Of a stretch of DNA of 32,456 nt, positions 19,740-30,454 are shown in pieces (within the stretch, counting starts at the first letter, position 1; each line of letters starts with the position of its first letter). This stretch comes from Pelagophyceae sp. CCMP2097 (taxonomy: Eukaryota > Sar > Pelagophyceae): contig MU657396.1 of NCBI GenBank assembly GCA_026770575.1, forward strand, positions 22,325-54,780. The letters run 5' to 3'. The notes beneath the pieces are model-generated. The model was not told the origin of the DNA. It did not search any database and saw nothing but the letters and a program-made list of their open reading frames with translations. A program made the translations under genes and the position numbers.

Positions 19740-21026
19740 ATGGATGAAATTAAAATGAGCATGTCCGATAGATTCGTTTCTAAAACCATATCTGACAGTC
19801 CTATGGCACAATCATTTATTAAACGACAAACCCCACAGAATATTGGTGCTGCATTTAAAACTGGTGACGTTATTTGTTTTGATATTGGAGGGTTACTTTC
19901 AAATCAATACCTTGACCCTCGTGCCTCATTCTTACGGATGAAGGTTAAAAATAACACTGTCGGTTATAAATGTTGTACAAGCGCAGCTGGGGTGTTTAGT
20001 TCATTCGAATCGATTGACCTGAGTCAAAGTGGTACTACATTATCGTCGTATAGAATGCATGGTATAAAACGCTTTCCTATCGAAAAGCGGAGACAAACTA
20101 TATCATCCTTGAATAGTGTAGGCTTTTGGATGATTACATTGACGATTACAGTGGCAACGTGCCGTCTCCTCAATTGGGTCAGCGGGGTATGACAATCGAA
20201 GGTGGTGATTCTTACGTATACTGTGACCCAATTTCAAACCATGTAAGTCTATTTAATACAAATATACTTTGGGGGCTCTTAACTATTCAGGCTTTTTAAT
20301 ACTGAAAACGTAGAATCACTTTCAGCAAATGCGCTCGAACTCAGTGACGTCGAGTTGGTGTTAACCATTGTTCAATTAAATGAGGCGACAAACTCACAAA
20401 TTCTTGAAATGTAAGGTGGCAAGTTTTTGGTCGAAACAAAGTCATACATTTCCACTGGATATACCATACCTGCAAACCCCGGCAACCATTCCATAAATCT
20501 TGGTTTATCTGTACGTAGTTTGATGAATGTCTCTCTTGTTCAAACACCAAAATCAACTGATGATGCCACAAAATTCACAGAACCAATGCACCATGATATC
20601 AGTAACTGTTTTATTATAAATCATCTCAAAAGCTACGTTCTGTCAATAAACGGGAGTCTCGTGGACACACCTCGTTTAGTTGGGTGTGACGCTGCGGAAT
20701 CGATGTGTATGTCTTTGATTGCGGCAGGAAAATTGGGTGGCACCTTCGATACACCTATTTCATTATCAAGAGAGTATTTCGGACTTGATTCATACGCGGG
20801 CAATTATGTGGGTTCATTTGTTGGGGACTTGAATAATTGTACGTACAAGGAAAGGGAGGAAGATGTTTGTTCCGGCAAGAATATTTATGCCTCTACTACA
20901 ATTTTGAGTCTCGAGTATGGTCCAGGCGCACAAGCATCACAGAACTTTTTTTTTTTAATTTCTGAATTTAAACAGGTATGTGTGCTCGATATGGGAGGGA
21001 GTGGGTTGTGGTCTGTTGTACAATAG
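19740..21026 (+). pseudogene. Major capsid protein, E2 copy
   Basis: ATG 19740 after ACTATAT; the N-terminus (MSMSDRF, SDSPMAQSFIKRQTPQNIGA) matches E1. LDPRASFLRMKVKNN, SAAGVFSSFESIDLSQSGTT and GQRGMTIEGG are present. Frame shifts near 20040 and 20280, stops, and a missing IPL block around 20270 damage the middle. From 20427 to 21026 the frame is open and ends LWSVVQ then TAG, which shows the natural C-terminus that E1 has lost. About 430 codons in all. Confidence 0.75.
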
Positions 21027-21073
21027 TCAAAAAAAAAATTTAAGAAAATTAAAAAAAATATTGTAATATAATA

Positions 21074-21838
21074 ATGAACAATCGGAGTATTTATAATAAT
21101 AAAAAAGTAAAGCGACATCCATTTTTAACAGCTAGGAACAATATAGAAATAATTGACAATGTCATAAACTCGACAATTTCTTACATAGGAGGAGAGAATA
21201 TTGAGATAAATAATAATATCATTACATCGACCTTAGTATTTGACGATACAATAAATGAAGATATTCAAAAATTTAAAACAGATATTATTACTGAGATAGA
21301 CGAGAAAATTCTAAACATCGAGAGAGTTATGTTAAATTCGGAAAGAGGTATTGAGATTACTGAAAATATAATTTCATTCAACAATTCGTTTATCGACAAA
21401 GACGAAATTAACCTTATTATTAACTCAAAAGAAATTGTGGATGATAAAATTCAGTCTGCCTTATCGGTACAGAAGATAAGAGATGAGATTGGTGCAATGA
21501 CGAATCGACCGTCATCAGGATTGAATTTCTTCCCGGAAACAAATCTCTTAACAACCAATGGATTTAGTTAGATTCAGAAAGTCAATGGTGGTCTTCGATT
21601 CAATAATCACTTGGGATATAATTCTCATACAGTTAATTTTAGTGACGAGTTTGTTTTTTTCTGATAACTCATTATCGACACTTTCGGAAATTTCCTTAAA
21701 CCCAGAACTGTTTTTCAAATCGCAGTGAAATAAATGAAATCATCGAAACAATTAATGAAGACATTAAAACTGCGGACGAAAAATTAACGGTACCGGAAAA
21801 AAATATAGACTTTTTCGAGAGGTTCTAGGATATGACAA
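21074..21838 (+). pseudogene. Fibre gene, 5' fragment, E2 copy
   Basis: ATG 21074 (MNNRSI as in E1). 165 open codons with repeats of the form (R)GIEITENIIS...DEIN and IRDEIGAMTNRPSSGLNFFPE, then TAG, then more matching coding in shifted frames to about 21838, where E3 sequence begins. It corresponds to about the first 240 codons of the E1 fibre. Confidence 0.7.
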
Positions 21839-21839
21839 A

Positions 21840-22620
21840 TAGATTTGAAACGTGTTGAGCGAAGCGAAATGAGTTGTGATAAAATGAAATTTTTAGGATT
21901 TTTCAAAAAACTTAGAAAACTTAGGAAACTAAGAAAACTTATGAAACTTAGAAAACTTATGAAAATTTTGAAAAATATGAAAATATGAAATTCTGAAAAT
22001 TTAAAAATCTAAAAATCTGAAAATCTGAAAATTCTAAAAATTCTAAAATTCTGAAAATTCTGAAAATTCTGAAAATACAAAAAAAAAATCGAAATTTAAA
22101 AGATTAAATAAAATCTGAAAAATCTCAAAATTAGAACCACAAAAAAGGATTTGATTAAACCTTTATAAAGATCTTTACGTTTTCGGAATAAGGTTTCAAA
22201 TAATAATTCAAAAGTTGTTTTTAAAAGAGAAAAGATTTTTGAGAATTGGGGACTTGATTAAAACGTTATAAAGATCTTTACGTTTTCGGAATAAGGTTTC
22301 AAATAATGATTCAAACCTGTGTTTTAAAAGAGAAAAAAGATTTTTGAGAATTGGGGACTTGATTTGCTGAGGTGGTTTTCAGAGGTTTAGAAGGCTTAGG
22401 TTCTATATGGATCTTAAAGGAGTCCGCATTGCTTTAATTGCTTTAATTATATTCTCATAAATTCTTATAAATTATCATAAATTATCATAAATTACATCAA
22501 ATTTTTGTCGATAAATGAGATATTTGCAATTTAAACAGCGTCGATATAGAACATGTAGTGAATCAATGATACAAATTCATTAATACAAATTCAATAAAAT
22601 AAAAAACATTCATTATAAAT
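21840..22620 (+). repeat. Left terminal repeat region of E3
   Basis: No gene. A-rich tracts with runs of AAACTTAG and TCTGAAAAT units, then blocks shared with the E1 TIR: GGGGACTTGATTTGCTGAGGTGGTTTT, ATTCTCATAAATT, CAATTTAAACAGCGT and ATACAAATTCAATAAA, in the same order. That conserved order, followed directly by the terminal genes, identifies it as a TIR even though its partner is outside the window. Confidence 0.7.
22148..22353 (+). repeat. 103-bp direct repeat, two units
   Basis: Two units (about 22148-22250 and 22251-22353) with TATAAAGATCTTTACGTTTT, CGGAATAAGGTTTCAAATAA and TTTTTGAGAATTGGGGACTTG in each. It lies inside the E3 terminal repeat. Confidence 0.8.
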
Positions 22621-23046
22621 ATGCAGTACCTATTCGGAAAAAGGTGTTTAATTAAATTTATAATAGCCCACCACGAAAATGTTAAATCAATGAAATCAAT
22701 TAAAAGGATGTTAATTGGAAAATGGGATAGAGATAACAAAATCCCATTTTTTGATAACCACCTTGATTTAGATAAAGACTTTTTTAACAATATAATACAA
22801 TATAAACAGTTTAAAATCTTTGTTTACGTTTTGACGAAATTCATTGAGTATTACAAACTGGAAGAAGAATATTTTGATTTATATACGTACCTGCTTTCAT
22901 TAGAATTAAATAAATCGCAAAACAGGTTTTTCGAAAAACTTAGAGTATCCGACATCGGGACAACAAGAAGAACGGAGTCTGACGATTTGATGGAGTTATT
23001 TCTAAAAGAAGAAAAATTATTTCTAAAAGAACAAGACATGTACTAA
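22621..23046 (+). CDS. Hypothetical protein next to the E3 terminal repeat
   Basis: 141 intact codons from ATG 22621. Rich in Lys, Phe, Tyr and Leu, probably helical, with a repeated end (FLKEEKLFLKEQ). No motif recognised and no counterpart seen in E1, where the same place beside the right TIR is empty. Confidence 0.6.
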   Translation: MQYLFGKRCLIKFIIAHHENVKSMKSIKRMLIGKWDRDNKIPFFDNHLDLDKDFFNNIIQYKQFKIFVYVLTKFIEYYKLEEEYFDLYTYLLSLELNKSQNRFFEKLRVSDIGTTRRTESDDLMELFLKEEKLFLKEQDMY

Positions 23047-23117
23047 TTCAATAAAAATATTTTCATAAAAATGAAGTGCGAAACGATATAAATAAAATTA
23101 TATATATAAAGATATAC

Positions 23118-23435
23118 ATGAGTGAGATTAATGAAACGTTGAATTGTGAAACAACTTCGAAAGTTGCAAACAAACAACCAAAAGAAAGAAAATTTTTAAA
23201 AAACAGATGGAATATATTGATGAAAGATGATTTTGGGAATACAATTTTAGACAAATCATATAAAAGTCATGTAGACATGGTTAAATGTGACTTAAATCAT
23301 ATCACATCGAGACAGTTGATGTATTATTATGTTAGAGGAAGAGATAAGATGAAAAGCGAAGAACCTTCCAACAGAAAGAGCAAATTTAATATAAAAATCA
23401 CAAAACTCGATAAATCTGATGAACAATTGATCTAA
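23118..23435 (+). CDS. Conserved orphan 2 (SRQLxYYY protein), intact copy
   Basis: 105 codons from ATG 23118, chosen because TATATATAAAGATATAC precedes it and because similarity to E1 lies downstream; an earlier in-frame start codon at 23076 is less likely. Blocks: KERKFLKNRWNILM, ITSRQLMYYYVRGRDKM, KFNIKITKLDK. Basic, no signal peptide or membrane segment. E1 relative at 17108-17392 is also beside a TIR. Function unknown; repeated TIR-proximal location could mean an early or regulatory gene. Its end overlaps the opposing orphan 1 by 4 bases. Confidence 0.75.
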   Translation: MSEINETLNCETTSKVANKQPKERKFLKNRWNILMKDDFGNTILDKSYKSHVDMVKCDLNHITSRQLMYYYVRGRDKMKSEEPSNRKSKFNIKITKLDKSDEQLI

Positions 23436-23617
23436 CTTTTCGAAAGCGTTTGTGTGAATGCATCAAATATTGCGAGATAAACTTTATGTTCAATTGTCTC
23501 ATCAAGCATGGGTATATCTACATTTTTATTGATACAGTCAATAATCTGTAACATGATTTTCTCGTTTTTTAAGAATCTAATCAAATCCGTTTTCATTATT
23601 TTCAAAATAATAAACAT
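23432..23617 (-). CDS. Conserved orphan 1 (VYLAIFD protein), intact copy
   Basis: 61 codons on the minus strand. Conserved with 16931-17118: DIPMLDETIEHKVYLAIFDAF. Helical, with no other motif. Convergent with 23118-23435, as in E1, so the pair has kept its arrangement while moving to the other end of the element. Confidence 0.65.
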   Translation of the reverse strand: MFIILKIMKTDLIRFLKNEKIMLQIIDCINKNVDIPMLDETIEHKVYLAIFDAFTQTLSKS

Positions 23618-23655
23618 TATATTTATACATTTTTTTTAATCTTCAAAATATATAT

Positions 23656-24320
23656 TCATTCATCTGTATATGAATAACCACCAGGTGGTTTGATTGTCAA
23701 AAAATCTCTTAAAGGATCATAAGGTTCAGTGATTTTGTCTCTAATCAGAAATTTATCTATTGCATGCGAATCTAAATGATTTTTTTTGGTACATAATAAC
23801 TTGTTCCATTTTTCCGAGGTATAACTGAACCGATACTTATAGGATCAGTATATGTAGAAAAATTATAAATTGGCGAACGAGCATCATTTTTATCATCCAA
23901 CGTATCTTTAAGATCATACCACGGATAAGACCCGGGCGCATAAGAGTACGTGGCTGTTATGCCGTCGTTTCTTCTTGATAAATAATTACTCAGTGCACTA
24001 CCCAAACTATGTCCTGTTAAATACAATTTTTCTTAACGTCCTAAATAATTCTGTTCTTTTTTTAATTTTTCTTCTGCTTCGATAAAGCGAGGATTCATCG
24101 ACTGAGTATTAGTGATAATAGCAGCATCAGCAATTAAGTCGTTTACATTATAAGGATCTGTACCACGCCAAACCAAAAAAATATTACCACTTGTATTTTC
24201 ACGATACAACCTCGAACGTCTATCGCTAAACATTTTATTTTGGGTAAAACCTTTAATTGTAGAGTTCGTATATATATTTTTGGAGAGTTCTGCTGTTGTC
24301 TTTCGCAGTTCTAAATCCAT
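23656..24320 (-). pseudogene. Class 3 lipase, nearly intact
   Basis: Minus strand from ATG 24318-24320. Blocks in order: FSDRRSRLY, FLVWRGTD (oxyanion region), one TAA (24030-24032), YLTGHSLGSALSNYL with the nucleophile Ser (24000-24014), YSYAPG, FSTYTDPISIG (likely catalytic Asp), then a one-base shift in an eight-base homopolymer run near 23787 and HLDSHAIDKFL with the likely catalytic His. About 220 residues, short for the family, and no signal peptide visible. One stop and one shift are the only faults. It would cleave lipid esters; a role in crossing host membranes is inference. Confidence 0.85.
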
Positions 24321-24362
24321 TAATTTATATATTATTTATATATTTTTTAAATATATCAATTA
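24321..24362. promoter_or_regulatory. Divergent AT-only promoter region
   Basis: 42 bases, nearly all A/T (TTTATATATTATTTATATATTTTTTAAATATATCAATTA), separate the lipase (minus) and T5orf172 gene (plus). It must hold both start regions and contains TATATATT on each side. Confidence 0.5.
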
Positions 24363-24804
24363 ATGAAGTATCATGATAAGATAAATCTGGAAGCGGAATA
24401 TGAGAATACTGATAAAAACAAATTCGTATCCTTATATGCCATAACGATGGACAATGCTACGACAGGTAGAACTGTGCGAATAAAAATAGGAATGTCTTCC
24501 TTTTTAACACAAAGGTTATATTCGTATTCATTACCTATGCCAGATGGGTTTTATATATTAGGTATATTAAGAATCAAACCGAAATATAAAAACAAATTGC
24601 GCGAATTGGAGAAACGTCTCAAATTTATATCGAAAAATATCATTATATAAGCAAAGCACGTTTAAATTCCAATGAATGGCTTGTAACATATCCTAAAATA
24701 ATAAAAGAAAAATTTAAGGAGTTATATAACGAAAATCCAGAGTACTATTTAGAAAGTCCGATTCATCCAATGTCCACAGGTGGTTTAAAACTTGTACCGT
24801 TTTG
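24363..24804 (+). pseudogene. T5orf172 / GIY-YIG-family protein with one frameshift
   Basis: ATG 24363. FVSLYAITMDN then VRIKIGMSSFLTQRLYSY (the IKIG-S block of T5orf172), then LRELEKRLKF with the helix Glu. A one-base shift near 24640 leads to RLNSNEWLVTYPKIIKEKF (the N-EW block) and an end at TGA 24802. Relative of 6302-7008 in E1. GIY-YIG-superfamily nuclease activity is likely for the family; target unknown. Confidence 0.65.
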
Positions 24805-24833
24805 ATAATTGAAAAAAAATATTTTAATATAAT

Positions 24834-27800
24834 ATGTTTGATTTTAGTGAATATAAATCTTCTTACATTATAAACGAATTTTTTTTAATAGAAGATGTAC
24901 ATATATCCGAGAATAATCTAATATTGGAGACAAATAATGAACCTGTAAAGGTTTATGAAATACCACAGCCTGATGAATTCATTAAAAAGGTAATTTTTGA
25001 AGAAAAAAATATTTATTTACCGATAATAAGAACAATAAACTGAACGTAAAAATACTTTTTACAAACATTTTCGATGTAAAACAGATTGATGAGAATTTAA
25101 TGATAACAAGAAAAGTTATGAGTATAGAGAGTGTGGATTTGCGGAATTTTAAAGGGGAAAACAGTTCGGATGGAAATATTGGACCTCGCGGATTAATTGG
25201 GGAAAACGGTTCGGATGGAAATATTGGACCTCGCGGATTAACTGGTGAAAACGGTTCGGATGGAAATATTGGACCTCGCGGATTAACTGGGGATAAAGGA
25301 AATAAAGGGGATTCTATAAAAGGAAACACAGGAGATAGAGGAAATACTGGAAGCAAAGGGGATTCTATAAAAGGAAACACAGGAGATAGAGGTTTGAGCG
25401 GTTCTGATGCCACACCCAACACAGCAGAAAATCCTCTATCAATAGATCTCAATAAAATTAAATTAAGTTTCGATGAAAGTTTGTATATAAAAAATTCTAA
25501 ACTCTCGGTACAACCAGTGATAATAAACAGCACTGGTTCAACAAAAATTACCGGTACTCACCCGAATTTTTTAGTTGAATCACCTGATTTAAGTATTCCT
25601 TCTTTTGAAATTACGCAAGAAAGTTTGCGGTTTGGGAACGATAATAATTCTTCGTATTCGATTGAAAGTGATTATGGATTAACAGAAACACGATAAGGGC
25701 AAAATTTTACAAGCAACCATTTAGAAAGTAGCCCACTGTTTTCAAATATGATGTGGAGTGTCAAACCAATACCCAACAATTTTATTTTTGAGGGTAGATT
25801 TGATAGATCAATCGGATATTTTTGTATGGGGTTTTCAAGCGTAATGCCGAATTTGTTTATGGTTGACAAATCAAAAACGATTGAAGAGAATGTCAGAGAT
25901 TCAAAATCCGAAGTAATTCTATTTACTGACCAAGAAAAATTTTCACCAAATCGCGGTCTATCAGGTATAAACACACATTCAAAACAAAAGTTTTATTACG
26001 GTGGGTCAAGAAACGTTATTGAAACATCATTTATAGGAGGGGTTGTAAATTCACAAATTCAGTCAAGATCAACCAAAGCAATTGGAACTTTTAAAAATCA
26101 AGGAGGTTGGTATATGTTTCTCTATCTATCAAGTGGTAAAACAATGTTATCAGGTAAAATCTCACAGAGCGATGACAAAATAAAACTGTTCGAATCAATA
26201 CATAAATCATTACAAACAAGTATTTATGGCTTACAAACCGAAATTAGATCAGAAACTCCTTTCCAAAAAATAATGCGTTTTAAACCACCATTACATTATT
26301 ATAGTGCAACTACCTAAGTAAACGGCTCGAATAAATTAACTGATATAATGAATAATTTTGACGCTGAGGTATCTGGGTGTTTTGTAACAAAAGCACCCGC
26401 AAAGAATTCAGGTCTTATAGATGTGTTGGAAGGGAATTCATCTTCAATGATTAAATTCGGTATACTGCCACGTCAATTTACAGTTTTCGGAATATCGAGA
26501 TATATTAATAGCAATACATCAACACAAAAGCGTATTTTTAATAGTTATACAACAAATCCGCAGGTTTTTTTGGGACATCATAATGGAGTTATCGGTAAAA
26601 TTTATTATGAGGGATGGCGTACAGAATTGGATGGAATTGGCGGGGATACCTTAGATTTTTTAAATATTGCGGCTACGAACAACCCAGATGTAGAACATCC
26701 GAATGATGTTATCATTAACGATATACCGAGTGGTATACTCACAAGTACGGGGTTGCTAAGAAGTGAAACAAATATATACATTAACAGTCCGCATGTTAAT
26801 CTGTCGAGCGAACTATCATACTTTCAATTTTCTAAGTTGATGATTTTTGAAAATGAATTAACTATTGATGAAATGAAAACTATCTCTCATGTTTTTCAGA
26901 GGTATATGGAAACTGGATCATTTGATGATGAAATAGGTTCATCTGGTTCAGATTCATCTAATCAGATTGGACCAACTGGGGCTCGTAGAGTGAAGGGAGA
27001 GAAGGGAGAAGCGTCTACAATCCCTGGACCTCGTGGATTAATTGGTGTTCAAGGCGAAGTCGGTAGAGACGGTATTGATGGATAGAAGGGAGAAGCGTCT
27101 ACAATCCCTGGACCTCGCGGATTAATTGGTGTTCAAGGCGAATCCGGTAGAGACGGTATTGATGGAAATGATGGAAATGTAGGACCTCGCGGATTAATTG
27201 GTGTTCAAGGCGAATCCGGAAGAGACGGAATTGATAATATATATACAGCTGGATCAAATATATCAATAAACGAAAATAACGAGATTAGCACACGTCGGTA
27301 TATTGCTGGTGATGGGATGCGTCTCTCTAATTATGTCTTTTCGCTCACAAATATCCCATACACAATAAATGAAGTCAATATGATGTTAACAAGTACGAAA
27401 TTGAGCGTGATAGCGTCGGTCAACAATATGTTCGATAATTTTGTAATAGCGGGCAATCTGATTCAATCTTTATATAACGATATAGGACAAGTAACGATTT
27501 CAACAAAAGATGTATATAGTAAAAACGAAGTAAAAGGATTATTTAATAGTCTAATAAAACCTGGCGAGGGGATTAATTTGCTTGTTGATATTTTCGGGAG
27601 TGTATCGATAACGCTTGATGACAGCATGCCTTTTAAAGTGGCAACTGCCAGAGTAGATGGGAATTCTGGACAATCATCCTCTTACGGTTGTTATACTCAA
27701 AAATATAGCCGCGGTGTGTATAAAGTTAGATATTTTCCATATAGGAGACCAGATACCAAGCATGTAATTTCTGTAACCATGTTGTCCGAACGTTCAACTC

Positions 27801-28123
27801 AGTTAATATATGTCGATGAAACGAGTGATTTAGCAAATTCACTCAATTTAGGTAACGGAGTCTTTGGTTTTTGTGTTCGTATAAACGGAACAAACGGATC
27901 GATGACGGATAGCGATTTTTCTTTCTCAGTTGTAGGTAAAAAAAAAAACATGTTGACAGATGTAGAAAATTGGAAGTATGACTTTTATAATTACGTTCCA
28001 TTTTTCGAAGCCAATGGAACAATTAATGAACTTGCTGATTTTTTAACAACATCAGTAAACGGGATAAACAATGAATTCAATTTTTTTAATAAAGGGAAAC
28101 CGAATTTCAACATCAAATTTTAA
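24834..28123 (+). pseudogene. Collagen/LamG fibre protein with three in-frame stops
   Basis: ATG 24834 after TTTAATATAAT. One frame change near 25025; from there to TAA 28121 the frame is continuous except TAA 25694, TAA 26315 and TAG 27083. About 1095 codons. Modules: N-terminal 65 codons; collagen-like Gly-X-Y (25157-25415, 15- and 18-residue repeats such as DGNIGPRGLTG); a beta domain with FRFGND-like start shared with E1 (25590-26230); a concanavalin-like LamG domain (26370-26930: FTVFGISRY, VFLGHHNG, KIYYEGWRT, FSKLMIFENELTIDEMK); second collagen-like block (26985-27235); YSKNEVKGLFNSL coil; C-terminal globular domain. Such proteins form trimeric spikes; sugar binding by LamG is family knowledge, host attachment is inference. 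Confidence 0.75.
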
Positions 28124-28331
28124 TCGTTATTTTCCTCATCAACTTCGAGAATTTCGTGAACAAAATTATCACTGATTGGAATATTATCAATTTTAATACA
28201 TCCCATTTCACAGTAAGATATTCTTGTTAACAGACATGTGCGTAACGTTCTATAATAGGCGATAAATAACATACCACAAAATGAACTAATATAAAAGAGT
28301 TTTCGGTTATGTTATCAAATTCATATAACAT
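28120..28331 (-). pseudogene. Small single-pass membrane protein, E3 copy
   Basis: Minus strand from ATG 28329-28331 (MLYEFDNITENSFILV) with one frame change in the hydrophobic part, then YRTLRTCLLTRIS and CIKIDNIPISDNFVHEI, ending at TAA (complement of 28120-28122). Matches 7013-7267 of E1. It overlaps the fibre stop codon tail to tail. Confidence 0.5.
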
Positions 28332-28354
28332 AAATAATAATAGTTTTTAAATTA

Positions 28355-28546
28355 ATGAACGACATGATAATGATAAACATGAAAGCGAAAAAAAGAATCT
28401 TTATTGAGAATAAAACTAACTTTAAGAAGAAAAAAATTATAAGAGACATAGGTTTAGTTTCGTTAAAAAATACTGAGATTCATAGAGGTAAGATATCGAA
28501 TTATAATTTAGTGAAGCGAATGAATAAACCAATTCTTTATTTTTAA
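28355..28546 (+). CDS. Small basic hypothetical protein
   Basis: 63 codons, very rich in Lys, Ile and Asn (MKAKKRIFIENKTNFKKKK). It starts 24 bases from the divergent membrane-protein gene. No relative seen in E1; could be a chance frame. Confidence 0.35.
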   Translation: MNDMIMINMKAKKRIFIENKTNFKKKKIIRDIGLVSLKNTEIHRGKISNYNLVKRMNKPILYF

Positions 28547-28562
28547 ATTGTTATGATAAAGT

Positions 28563-29358
28563 ATGTCATCCATAGTCAATATAAATTTGTCAAGTTTGGA
28601 CTCAATTAGAAATGACACCGATCAATCATATATTTTTGATTTGTCGGAAACTTTGAACTTACATAAAAAAGGTTTGCCATATTGAGGTGTCGGATTTCCA
28701 GGCTATGAATTCACTTTTAAATATTACAAAAAAGAATAACGAGATAAATATAAAAAATATGAACAACGAAGTTATATCAGTTAATGTTACCGAGGGATTT
28801 TATACCACAAGCGATATATTGGAATTTCTGAAAAATAATTTAAAAGGAAGCAATCAGATTTTTAGTGTATCATTCGAGAGAAAAAAATTTAAATATTCAA
28901 TTTCATCTGAAAACAGTTTTAATTTATCAGGTTCATTCATCGAGTTTATCAATATCTTACAAACCGAAGATACAACGAATTTATTGGTATCCAGTAAAGT
29001 GGTAGATATATACAAAAATCAACAAAACATCCATATCATATGTGTGGGAGTTAGAACGTCGAATATAACAACGAACAATGATACGACTTTTATGGGTTCT
29101 AAAATCGCAAAGATACCGTTAAAATGTGGCTTTGGAAATTATATTGTATTTGAAAATACAAACAATTCTGACAACATGTTATTTGATAATATTGTAGACT
29201 CGTTCAAGATCAGAATTATTGCGGACGATGGAATCGATGTATTGAGTGATGTGAACTGGACTATGACAATAAAACTGATTATTAAAAATGATACTCGCAT
29301 ATCTCCATCGGAACTCGAAGTTGTATATAATAAAAATAAGGCAAATAATATAAACTAA
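28563..29358 (+). pseudogene. Penton-type minor capsid protein, one frameshift
   Basis: ATG 28563 (MSSIVNINLSSLDS) is followed by 39 codons and a frame change near 28683; the second frame is open from 28687 to TAA 29356 (223 codons). Blocks match the E1 gene: MNSLLNI, GFYTTSDILEFL, SKIAKIPLKCGFGNYIVFEN, DGIDVLSDVNWTMTIKLIIKN. About 264 residues. Order, size and position support a single-jelly-roll penton; no Gly-rich tail as in E1. Confidence 0.6.
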
Positions 29359-29538
29359 CCGATTGTTAATAACAACGTGAGTTTACTTAAATCTGCAAGA
29401 GAACTTTGTATAGAGCGTTTTATCATATTAAAAACCCGTTTCTTTATAATTACGCATTTTCAGAAGAAGAATTGAAACGTATGTTCACAAAAAAAAAAAA
29501 AAAAAATTCTTCCGAATATTTTTTATAATACATACCGT

Positions 29539-29925
29539 ATGGGTTTCAGAGCATTAGCCCGAAAATCCAATCGCAAAGCACGATCCATCGGACGAAAGTC
29601 TATCAAGATAGCGCGCACTGTTGGAAGAAAAGCACCAGGTGTTTTAATGAATACCGGAAGTGTCATGAGTTCGCTCGGAAAGGTTGGAGAAGCCGCTGGT
29701 GGTATCATAGCATTAACAGGAAATGAAGAAATCGCCGTACCACTACTTGCAGCGTCTGAGGCTCTAAAATACGGCGGGAAAGCTGTTTCTGGAATAGGAA
29801 AATCTGCAAACCACGCAAATAATGGAGAATATCTATCAGCAGTTAACACGATAGAGAAAACAGTGATAGACACCCAGAAAGACAAGAAAAAATATGATAA
29901 AAACAATAAAAATAGATTTATATAA
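29539..29925 (+). CDS. Small basic-hydrophobic virion-type protein
   Basis: 128 intact codons from ATG 29539. Arg/Lys-rich N-terminus (RALARKSNRKARSIGRKSIK) and then Ala/Gly-rich hydrophobic segment (GEAAGGIIALTGNEEIAVPL) and a polar Lys-rich end. It lies between penton and MCP, as the small hydrophobic gene of E1 and E2 does, and has a similar hydrophobic core, though sequence identity is weak. The profile resembles adenovirus-lineage core or membrane-lytic proteins; inference only. Confidence 0.6.
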   Translation: MGFRALARKSNRKARSIGRKSIKIARTVGRKAPGVLMNTGSVMSSLGKVGEAAGGIIALTGNEEIAVPLLAASEALKYGGKAVSGIGKSANHANNGEYLSAVNTIEKTVIDTQKDKKKYDKNNKNRFI

Positions 29926-29940
29926 TTAATATATATATAT

Positions 29941-30349
29941 ATGACATCAATAGACATTATTGAAAACCCAAAAGTTTATATAAACTTTAAATTTTATGGG
30001 AATTATTATAATAGAAACATAGAATTCATGATATCGCAAGATACATTTCCTAATTTGGAAAATAAGAATATGTATATAAAACTCGTTCAGAGCAATATAA
30101 ATAATTTTGATGATTCGAAAACAAAAATAAATCAATTTGTAAAACCCCATTTCGAGATATTTTAAATTTTTTTCTACAAATACTCCATCAAATAAAATGC
30201 TTTTATCTCTTGTTAAAGATGGCATCAACCAAAATAATACTCCCATTGATAAGATCGATTCACTTCCGAGTTTTGTTACTTTTTCGATGGATCAAACTGA
30301 GAATAAACCAATAAATTGCAGTATTTTATTGGTTTTTTCTTTCAATTAA
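29941..30349 (+). pseudogene. Small hypothetical protein, possible partial penton relative
   Basis: ATG 29941 follows TATATATATAT directly. 74 codons (VYINFKFYGNYYNRNIEF, MYIKLVQSNINNF) end at TAA 30163; a neighbouring frame continues (NKMLLSLVKDGINQNN, SFVTFSMDQ) to TAA 30347. The start resembles the penton N-terminus (strand, loop, MYIKL-x-N-I-NF), so it may be a shortened second jelly-roll protein. Weak call. Confidence 0.4.
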
Positions 30350-30454
30350 TTTATATATTTTATAAACCGAAAGAGGTACATGTATGTATTCTATAATTCG
30401 ATGTTTTTCATATAAAAAATATATTTATAAAAATTTTAATGATTTACATAATAT

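Larger units (their letters stand above)
19258..21838 (+). mobile_element. Element E2: truncated Polinton-like virus fragment
   Basis: About 2.6 kb collinear with 10150-12780 of E1 (penton end, small hydrophobic gene, MCP, fibre start) but clearly diverged. It has no TIR of its own: the left end abuts an 82-bp host-type repeat and the right end runs into the TIR of E3. It is therefore a remnant cut on both sides. Confidence 0.8.

Noticed and set aside
25157..25415. A CRISPR-like array of regularly spaced repeats
   Set aside because: The repeats are in frame, encode Gly-X-Y collagen units, and have no unique spacers.
24982..25533. A minus-strand Pro/Phe/Ser-rich protein
   Set aside because: It is the reverse complement of the collagen repeats.
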